NCBI GenBank assembly: GCA_023262305.1
Contig: JALRCK010000200.1
Location: 1 to 5,160, forward strand
Source: Deltaproteobacteria bacterium
Lineage (GTDB): Bacteria > Bdellovibrionota_C > UBA2361 > OMII01
Direction of reading: 5' to 3'
DNA length: 5,160 nucleotides
The notes beneath the pieces were generated by a model. The model did not search any database. It saw nothing but the letters and a program-made list of their open reading frames with translations, and was not told the DNA's origin. Below are positions 1-5,160 of the stretch, piece by piece (positions within the stretch are counted from its first letter, which is position 1; every line of letters begins with the position of its first letter). A program made the position numbers and the translations under genes.

Positions 1-347
1 CCCCCTCTCACGACTACGAGATCGTTTGGCCATTTAAGTTTGAGGTGTGCTCCAAAAGGCTCAAAGGCATCCACGAGAGCGAGCCCTACCACCAGAGAGT
101 AGCCACTGAGCGAGGCAACGGGCTCAGTGGTTGGAAAAAGTGCCGTCATCATCAAGGCATCAGCGGTAGAGGTCCACCTGCGTCCCTGTCGACCGCGTCC
201 CTCGGATTGAACCAGCGCACAAACGGAGCCACAATCACCTCCGAGCGAAACTGCCCTCTCTCGTGCAACGTCCATCGTGGACGTGACCTCATCATAGAGG
301 TGTACGAAGGCGAAGCCCGAAACCGCTAACTCTCGAATCTTCTCCAC
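1..347 (-). CDS. birA: Biotin-[acetyl-CoA-carboxylase] ligase, class I, 3' part missing
   Basis: Biotin-protein ligase makes biotinyl-5'-AMP from biotin and ATP and transfers biotin to a lysine of carrier proteins such as the acetyl-CoA carboxylase BCCP subunit, in the cytosol. The fragment has 115 complete codons and no stop, so the gene runs off the left edge. Seen directly: an STMD motif at residues 23-26, the biotinyl-AMP-binding glycine/arginine loop GRGRQGRRW at 50-58 with Q47 just before it, and KWPNDL at 105-110. These occur in this order in the BirA catalytic domain; the catalytic lysine that follows KWPNDL should lie just outside the window. The start is GTG at 347-345, directly after the in-frame nadC stop TAG; the next in-frame ATG lies inside the STMD motif. 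Only about 22 residues precede STMD, so the N-terminal winged-helix DNA-binding domain of E. coli BirA is absent. This should therefore be a ligase only and not a biotin-operon repressor. It abuts nadC and is presumably co-transcribed with it. Confidence 0.93.
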   Translation of the reverse strand, partial: MEKIRELAVSGFAFVHLYDEVTSTMDVARERAVSLGGDCGSVCALVQSEGRGRQGRRWTSTADALMMTALFPTTEPVASLSGYSLVVGLALVDAFEPFGAHLKLKWPNDLVVVRG

Positions 348-1187
348 CTAGAGTATCCTCATCGAGATATCTACATTGGGCGCTTGCGTAGTGAGCGCAC
401 CTACCGAGACAGCGTCCACTCCGCTAGCCGCGATCACCGACAGCCGAGCCTTGGACACGCCTCCAGAGACCTCAATCAAAGGTTTATGACCCGAAGCTCG
501 CACAACCCCAATCGCCTCAGTGAGCACTTCGTCCTTAAAATTATCGAGCATGATCATCGTAGGAGCGAATGAGAGCGCGATGCGCAGCTCATGGAGGTCA
601 CGGACCTCAACCTCCCACGGCATCCCCGGAGGCTTGTGAGCAACCACATCTGCCAACGCCCCCGTAATCCCCCCTGGGTGAGCATCGATGTGGTTGTTCT
701 TTACCAAAATCATGTCAGCCAACGAGAAGCGATGATTCGTGGCACCTCCTGTTCGCACCGCGTATTTATCAAGCAACCGCCAACCGGGCATCGTCTTTCG
801 CGTGTCGAGCACCTTGAGCCCCTTCACTCCCTCGCAGAAGACCCGGGTCGATGTGGCAACTCCACTCAAACGTTGTAAAAAATTCAGGATAGTACGCTCA
901 GCTGCAAGAAGATCACGAGTACTCCCCGCCAGCTCGACCAATATCTCTCCATCCTCGACCCAGGTTCCCTCTGTGGCTTGCTTCGACACTGAGAGGCTCC
1001 ATCCCCCTTCCTTGACGATAACAGGGACGATATCAAGGCCACAGACCACCAGCCGCTGACGAGCGATAACCTTAGCCTTGGATGCATGCCCAGCGGGGAC
1101 CGTGATCTTGGCAGTAATATCATCTCTCGCCTGATCCTCATCCAGCGCAAGTGCAACAAGTCTTTGTATCAGGGGAGAGTCGAACAT
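348..1187 (-). CDS. nadC: Nicotinate-nucleotide pyrophosphorylase (quinolinate phosphoribosyltransferase, carboxylating)
   Basis: NadC converts quinolinate and PRPP to nicotinate mononucleotide, CO2 and pyrophosphate, the last dedicated step of de novo NAD synthesis in the cytosol. From the chosen start the protein is 279 aa, normal for the family. The N-terminal half holds RDDITA (21-26) and AERTILNFLQRLSG (97-110). The barrel holds DTRKT (128-132), the Asn-His-Arg triad (151-153), the lysine of LVKNNH (K163), EVEV (192-195), LDN (214-216), EVSGGV (239-244) and SVGALT (261-266). R130, K131, H152, R153, K163, E194 and D215 align with the active-site residues known from M. tuberculosis NadC. 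The usual GGG before Asn-His-Arg reads GGA here (147-149). The start is ATG 1187-1185, with AGGA 5 nt upstream; ATG 1193 is a close alternative adding two residues. The frame stays open to 1232 but there overlaps the upstream gene. The stop TAG touches the birA start. No quinolinate-synthase (nadA) or L-aspartate-oxidase (nadB) gene is in view. Confidence 0.96.
   Translation of the reverse strand: MFDSPLIQRLVALALDEDQARDDITAKITVPAGHASKAKVIARQRLVVCGLDIVPVIVKEGGWSLSVSKQATEGTWVEDGEILVELAGSTRDLLAAERTILNFLQRLSGVATSTRVFCEGVKGLKVLDTRKTMPGWRLLDKYAVRTGGATNHRFSLADMILVKNNHIDAHPGGITGALADVVAHKPPGMPWEVEVRDLHELRIALSFAPTMIMLDNFKDEVLTEAIGVVRASGHKPLIEVSGGVSKARLSVIAASGVDAVSVGALTTQAPNVDISMRIL
356..360 (-). promoter_or_regulatory. 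Shine-Dalgarno for birA inside the nadC 3' end
   Basis: GAGGA on the minus strand lies within the last codons of nadC, 8 nt before the GTG at 347. This is good spacing and supports the non-ATG start of birA directly behind the nadC TAG stop. It implies ribosomes finishing nadC can re-initiate on birA. Confidence 0.7.
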
Positions 1188-1192
1188 ACACA

Positions 1193-1196
1193 TCCT
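1193..1196 (-). promoter_or_regulatory. Shine-Dalgarno deciding the nadC start
   Basis: AGGA on the minus strand lies 5 nt before ATG 1187 and overlaps the stop TAG of the AI-2E gene (1197-1195). The competing ATG at 1193 overlaps this AGGA and has no clear ribosome site of its own further upstream, so 1187 is preferred. The motif is short, so the choice is moderate. Confidence 0.55.
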
Positions 1197-2277
1197 AGCG
1201 CGCGATAACCCATTGGTAGGACGATCGCGCAAGCACCCTCAACGCAGCCGCAGCCGGGACCGCTAAAAAGATACCGAGCAATCCAAAGAGCTGCCCACCC
1301 GCAAAGAGCGCGAGAATGATAACCAAGGGGGATAAACCAACGGATTCACCCATAATACGGGGGGTGATGAAGGTACCCTCAAGAGCCTGCACGATCGCGT
1401 AGACGCCCCACACCCACAAGAGGTGCACAACGTCGCCAAAGGTCACAAGCGCCATCAGGGAACTAAGGATAATCCCGGTAAGGAATCCAACGTAGGGTAT
1501 GATATTTCCAAAACCTGAGATGGCAGCGAGAAGGAGCCAGAGATCTACCCCGACACAGCCGAGACCGATCGCGTAGAGCACAAAGAGGATTGTGCACACA
1601 ATCGCCTGCCCCCGAACGAACGCGGAAACGTATGTGTCGATCTCACCGAAGATCGCAACGAACTTGCTCCGCTTGGTAAGGGGGACGAGCCCGACGACGA
1701 AGGAATGGATCCGCGGCAGGTCCATGGCAAGGTAGTACACGATGAACGGAAGGAGGGCGATGTTAACAAGAGCTAGCGCACGGTTGTAGCCCTGCAGCAA
1801 CGTGCCGCCGATGGCTGCAAGCACCCGCTTGACGGCATCGCCGTTTACCTCAGCGAGCATCTGCGGTAACTGGGTCAGGGTATCGGTAATATCCTGCTCT
1901 TCGCCTGATGGGAGTGGCAGGATAGCCACGAGCTTGTCCCAATAGGGACCGAGACGCTCCTTGCCGATCTCAAGATACCTGCTCAGGTTTGCCGTTAGCT
2001 TGTGGAACTCGTCGATAATCGTCGGTATCGCTGTGACCCCGAGCAGAACCAACAACCCGAGGATCGTGGCACACACGATTGAGAAACCGACGCCACGCGA
2101 GACACCCTTCGCCTCAAGCTTTGAGAGAATCGGGTCGATCGCATATGCGATAAAATACCCGATGACCAACAACACCACGAGTTCCTTGAGCTGTATCGCA
2201 AGCCATACGATCCCCACAAGCGTAGCTGCGGTCAGGACCCATAACGGTGGAAGAAAGGACTCTTTGGATTTAGCCAT
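1195..2277 (-). CDS. AI-2E/PerM-family membrane transporter
   Basis: This is a polytopic inner-membrane protein of the AI-2E transporter (PerM/TqsA, formerly UPF0118) family. Members have been linked to autoinducer-2 export, Na+/H+ antiport or permease roles, so the substrate cannot be named from sequence. The protein is 360 aa, typical for the family. Hydrophobic segments lie at about 12-29, 33-50, 65-85, 160-185, 222-243, 245-275, 282-300 and 312-345. A soluble, helix-rich stretch (about 88-158) sits between the third and fourth, as usual. Family signatures are the IIPYVGFLTG region (259-268) and the C-terminal block from TFITPRIMG (302-310) through GLSPLVIILALFAGG to GIFLAVPAAAALRVL (335-349). 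The start ATG 2277 follows the dnaE stop by 7 nt, with a GAGGAG Shine-Dalgarno overlapping that stop. An ORF extension upstream to 2412 encodes cysteine- and arginine-rich residues from the dnaE 3' end in another frame and is not part of the protein. The stop is TAG. Confidence 0.93.
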   Translation of the reverse strand: MAKSKESFLPPLWVLTAATLVGIVWLAIQLKELVVLLVIGYFIAYAIDPILSKLEAKGVSRGVGFSIVCATILGLLVLLGVTAIPTIIDEFHKLTANLSRYLEIGKERLGPYWDKLVAILPLPSGEEQDITDTLTQLPQMLAEVNGDAVKRVLAAIGGTLLQGYNRALALVNIALLPFIVYYLAMDLPRIHSFVVGLVPLTKRSKFVAIFGEIDTYVSAFVRGQAIVCTILFVLYAIGLGCVGVDLWLLLAAISGFGNIIPYVGFLTGIILSSLMALVTFGDVVHLLWVWGVYAIVQALEGTFITPRIMGESVGLSPLVIILALFAGGQLFGLLGIFLAVPAAAALRVLARSSYQWVIAR

Positions 2278-2280
2278 CGT

Positions 2281-2286
2281 CTCCTC
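2281..2286 (-). promoter_or_regulatory. Shine-Dalgarno for the AI-2E/PerM gene, overlapping the dnaE stop
   Basis: On the minus strand the sequence reads TGAGGAGACGATG. GAGGAG overlaps the dnaE TGA stop and leaves 3 nt to the ATG at 2277. This fixes the start and supports translational coupling to dnaE. The spacing from the right end of the motif is short, but the GAGG register gives 5 nt. Confidence 0.75.
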
Positions 2287-5160
2287 ACATAAACGAGAGG
2301 ACTGGCCGGCCGAACAGCTGCTCAACCTCCTCACACAAAGCCTCTGAAGGTCCCACACACACAGGAGTGTTGGCAGAATCCCGCAGGACGATCGATACCT
2401 CGCCGGTATCAAGCTGGAGCCTCACCTTCACAGGACAGGTGCCAGTGTACTTGCGAAAAATAGACTGCACGGCGGGCATACGCTGCTCCAAATCATCTTT
2501 GCCCGTTAGCATCAAAAACCCTTGCGTAGCACTTCGATCCCGGAGTTGTATGAGGGATTCCATCTTGTCGATGACCAGGGAACACCGCTCCTCGGTGACA
2601 TCAGCTCGACCGGTAACCATGACCGGTTCATCTGGAACAATAAGGTGTTGAATTTTCCGGGACGTATCCGGCCACACGAGGGAATCGATCGTACCAGCCC
2701 AATCCTCAAGGGCAAAGCTCGCGTAACGGTCACCCTTTTTTGTGTTCTTGAGCTTAAGGGCTGTAATCACGCCGCCAACCCGAACCTCTTTAGCTCGCTT
2801 GGTCTTTACATCCGCCGTTGAGAGCGCTCCAAGTCGCTTAAGGTCCCACTTAAACTTCTCAAGCGGATGACCGGAGATGTAGAAGCCGAGCGCCTCTCGC
2901 TCAAAGGAGAGCTTTTGATTGACCGGCCACTCTGGAACTGTTACCGCACGGCGGGCGACGACAGGCTTTGAGGGCGCTGATCCGAAGAGGCTCATCTGAT
3001 TCGGGTCAACATCTTTCCGGGAGGCGTACACCTTCAGGATATCTTCAAGGCGCTCACTCATCTCTCGGCGGCTCACCTTGGAGAAGTCCATGGCTCCGCT
3101 CTTGATCATGTTCTCAAAAACCCGCTTATTTACCTGATTGAGGTCTACTCGACTAATGAGGTCCTCTAGATCTTTGAACGGTCCGTCCTCGCGCGCACGC
3201 GATATCGCCTCGACCGCTTTTTGCCCCGTGCCCTTTACCGCCTCAAGCCCGAAGAGGATCTTGCCCTGGCGCACCGTAAAGCTTGCAGAGCTCTCATTCA
3301 TGTCAGGTGGCAGTACCGGGATCTTCTGCTTGCGACACTCATTGAAGTTCTTGAAGGTCTTGTCAGTATCCTCCATATCGTGGGTCATCAGCGCTGCCAT
3401 AAACTCAACGCCGTAGTGAGCTTTAAGGTACGCAGTCTGGAACGATACGAGAGCATACGCCGCCGTATGACTTCGATTGAATCCGTATCGGGCAAACGTT
3501 TCCATCTGCTGGAAGATCTCGTCTGCGAGCTTCTGGGAGATCCCCTTCTCCACAGCTCCGGAGATGAAGCGAGTCTTCTGCTTCGCCATCTCCTCTGGAT
3601 TCTTTTTGCCCATCGCCTTACGGAGGATGTCGGCCTCTCCCAAGCTATACCCAGACAACGAGCGAGCGAGCTGCATGATTTGCTCTTGGTAGAGGATCAC
3701 TCCGTAGGTATCCATAAGGATGTCCTTCATGAGTGGGTGCAGATACGATATCGGCTCGCGCCCGTGCTTACGCTCGATGTAGTGGTCAACCATCCCCGCA
3801 TCGAGTGGTCCAGGTCGATAGAGCGCTAAGATAGCAACGATATCGTCGAAACAGCTTGGCTTAAGACGCACGACCATCTCTGTAATGCCACTCGACTCAA
3901 GCTGGAATACTCCGGTGGTGTTACCTCCACACAGAAGGGTGTAGGTCCTCGGGTCATTGAGAGGCAAAGCATTCAGGTCGATCGAGACGCCCCGACTCTC
4001 TTGTATGATTTGGCATGCCGTATGAAGAACGGTGAGCGTTTTTAATCCGAGGAAGTCGAACTTTACGAGACCAACCTTCTCCACATAGGTCATCGAATAC
4101 TGCGTGACGTCGTTACCATCCTTATCGACCATCATCGGCAATATCTCATCGAGTGGACGATCGCCGATAACCACACCCGCCGCATGGGTCGAGGCATGCC
4201 GCGTCAGCCCCTCGAGTTTTTGTGCCAGTTCGATAAGTTCTCGCCCCTCGCCCGCGGCATACTCGGCAAGCTTCGGTTCCATCTTGAGCGCCTCAGCGAT
4301 CGGATAATCGAATCCCTGCCGAGGAGCAGGCACGAGCTGAGCAATTCGATCTGTCTCGGCATAGCTCATGCCGAGGGCGCGACCGACGTCTTTAATTGCC
4401 GCTTTCGCCTTGAGCGTTCCGAAGGTAGCGATCTGCGCAACCTTCTCTTTGCCGTACTTTTCAACGACGTATTTGATCACGGCTTCGCGCCCGTTGATGC
4501 AGAAATCAACGTCGATATCAGGCATGCTGATACGCTCCGGGTTCAGGAATCGCTCGAAGAACAATTTATTTGATATCGGGTCAACCTCGGTGATGCGCAT
4601 CGCGTACGCTACCAATGACCCCGCAACGGAGCCTCGACCGGGACCCACTGGAATACCGTGATCCTTTGCCCACACGATGAAGTCCGCTACCACAAGAAAG
4701 TATCCAGCGAATCCCATCTTCCCAATCAGCTCGATCTCCTCCTCAAGCCGTTCAACGTACTGCTGCTTGAGCGCCGCACCCCACCCTGGAAGTGCTGAAA
4801 GCGCATCCTCGCGCCCCTGTAATCCATCTCGAGCCATCTCCGCCATGATGTCGTTGAGAGGTCGTTCATCTGCCGATTCATACTTCGGCATGAAGTAGGT
4901 CTTTGATTCCAAGGAGAGGTCACATTGAGAGGCGATCAAACCTGAATTGCGAACCGCCTCGGCACAACGGTCATCGTTATTAAACTCCTCAATCATCTCC
5001 TTCTCTGTCTTGAGGTGGAGCGTGAAGCCTTCATGGCGCAACCGATCTGGGTCGAGCACGGTCTTGCCAGTAGAGATGCACATGAGCACCTCCTGGGCAA
5101 AGTGATCGTCGCGCTCTAGGTAGTGACAATCTGTAGTTCCCACCAGTGGCACCCCCATGC
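2285..5160 (-). CDS. dnaE: DNA polymerase III alpha subunit, 5' part missing
   Basis: This is the catalytic subunit of the replicative polymerase. 957 residues plus part of a codon are visible. Comparison with E. coli DnaE (1160 aa) suggests that about 190-200 N-terminal residues, most of the PHP domain, lie beyond the right edge. Numbering from the ATG at 5158 (an internal Met), the order is: end of the PHP domain with TTDCHYL (8-14); palm with GPGRGSVAGS (172-181), catalytic D214 and D216 in PDIDVDF, and third Asp D368 in KFDFLG; fingers including NRSHTAAYALVSFQTAYLKAHY (561-582); helix-hairpin-helix region (about 635-690); clamp-binding motif QMSLF (721-725); OB fold (about 792-870); and a C-terminal domain (about 876-957). 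The two catalytic Asp positions sit 187 behind E. coli D401/D555, and QMSLF about 199 behind its QADMF, so the architecture is collinear. No intein, frameshift or internal stop is seen. The stop is TGA, 7 nt before the AI-2E gene, and no terminator fits between them. Confidence 0.98.
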   Translation of the reverse strand, partial: MGVPLVGTTDCHYLERDDHFAQEVLMCISTGKTVLDPDRLRHEGFTLHLKTEKEMIEEFNNDDRCAEAVRNSGLIASQCDLSLESKTYFMPKYESADERPLNDIMAEMARDGLQGREDALSALPGWGAALKQQYVERLEEEIELIGKMGFAGYFLVVADFIVWAKDHGIPVGPGRGSVAGSLVAYAMRITEVDPISNKLFFERFLNPERISMPDIDVDFCINGREAVIKYVVEKYGKEKVAQIATFGTLKAKAAIKDVGRALGMSYAETDRIAQLVPAPRQGFDYPIAEALKMEPKLAEYAAGEGRELIELAQKLEGLTRHASTHAAGVVIGDRPLDEILPMMVDKDGNDVTQYSMTYVEKVGLVKFDFLGLKTLTVLHTACQIIQESRGVSIDLNALPLNDPRTYTLLCGGNTTGVFQLESSGITEMVVRLKPSCFDDIVAILALYRPGPLDAGMVDHYIERKHGREPISYLHPLMKDILMDTYGVILYQEQIMQLARSLSGYSLGEADILRKAMGKKNPEEMAKQKTRFISGAVEKGISQKLADEIFQQMETFARYGFNRSHTAAYALVSFQTAYLKAHYGVEFMAALMTHDMEDTDKTFKNFNECRKQKIPVLPPDMNESSASFTVRQGKILFGLEAVKGTGQKAVEAISRAREDGPFKDLEDLISRVDLNQVNKRVFENMIKSGAMDFSKVSRREMSERLEDILKVYASRKDVDPNQMSLFGSAPSKPVVARRAVTVPEWPVNQKLSFEREALGFYISGHPLEKFKWDLKRLGALSTADVKTKRAKEVRVGGVITALKLKNTKKGDRYASFALEDWAGTIDSLVWPDTSRKIQHLIVPDEPVMVTGRADVTEERCSLVIDKMESLIQLRDRSATQGFLMLTGKDDLEQRMPAVQSIFRKYTGTCPVKVRLQLDTGEVSIVLRDSANTPVCVGPSEALCEEVEQLFGRPVLSFM

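Noticed and set aside
45..329. A 94-codon plus-strand ORF at the left edge
   Set aside because: The minus strand over the same bases encodes clear BirA motifs; the plus-strand product has no recognisable motif and no convincing ribosome site.
1188..1232. nadC start at the upstream ATG 1232
   Set aside because: It would overlap the conserved end of the AI-2E gene by 38 nt and add 15 residues not seen in NadC N-termini; closer ATGs with an AGGA fit better.
2278..2412. N-terminal extension of the AI-2E protein to an ATG at 2412
   Set aside because: The extra 45 residues lie in the dnaE 3' end in another frame, are Cys/Arg/Ser-rich and unlike a family N-terminus, while ATG 2277 has a good Shine-Dalgarno and gives normal family length.
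2608..2634. Repeated GACCGGT elements with dyad character
   Set aside because: They lie inside the OB-fold coding region of dnaE, the repeat unit is only about 7 bases, and the codons encode the expected protein; chance is the simplest explanation.
3221..3829. A 202-codon plus-strand ORF antisense to dnaE
   Set aside because: It lies wholly opposite the conserved polymerase fingers/palm coding sequence, has no recognisable domain, and reads as a low-complexity shadow rich in Leu, Arg, Ser and His. Long antisense ORFs are common opposite GC-rich genes.
4184..4573. A 129-codon plus-strand ORF antisense to the dnaE catalytic region
   Set aside because: It is opposite the invariant PDIDVDF segment, so its sequence is dictated by dnaE; no family features are visible.
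1..5160. Mobile elements, CRISPR arrays, tRNA or other RNA genes, intein in dnaE
   Set aside because: All DNA except about 14 bases is accounted for by four intact or edge-cut housekeeping frames; no inverted-repeat ends, spaced direct repeats, cloverleaf-like sequence or intein splice-block insertion was seen.

Overview
The window is almost entirely coding and carries four genes, all on the minus strand. Read 5'->3' on that strand (right to left in window coordinates) they are: dnaE, the replicative DNA polymerase III alpha subunit, cut at its 5' end by the right edge; an AI-2E/PerM-family membrane protein; nadC, quinolinate phosphoribosyltransferase; and birA, a biotin-protein ligase cut at its 3' end by the left edge. 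The birA fragment has a GTG start and no stop inside the window. It was found by reverse-complementing and translating the first 347 bases by hand.

The organism is a bacterium using the standard code (TGA and TAG both end genes here), with moderately GC-rich DNA by eye (not counted). The alpha subunit is DnaE1-type rather than PolC-type. Its spacing between catalytic aspartates, clamp-binding motif and C-terminus is close to E. coli DnaE, but its PHP domain keeps a metal-ligand Asp-x-His that E. coli has lost. From recalled family sequences, the residues around the third catalytic Asp and the nadC-birA pairing look like deltaproteobacteria in the broad sense. That placement is weak and needs a tree.

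Layout: 5160-2285 dnaE (about 957 C-terminal residues); 7-nt gap; 2277-1195 AI-2E/PerM protein (360 aa); 7-nt gap; 1187-348 nadC (279 aa); no gap; 347-1 birA (first 115 residues). Each downstream gene has a Shine-Dalgarno-like sequence overlapping the stop codon or end of the gene before it. There is no room for internal terminators and no promoter is evident, so the four are probably co-transcribed from upstream of dnaE, outside the window. There is no non-coding stretch longer than 7 bases, and I see no RNA gene, mobile element, CRISPR array or significant repeat.

Functionally this is a housekeeping cluster: chromosome replication, a membrane transporter of unknown substrate, de novo NAD synthesis, and biotin attachment to carboxylases such as acetyl-CoA carboxylase. 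nadC and birA are often neighbours in bacteria. Their placement behind dnaE and an AI-2E gene is the less usual part. I did not find an undescribed system here; the findings are small-scale points about gene junctions, starts and individual residues.
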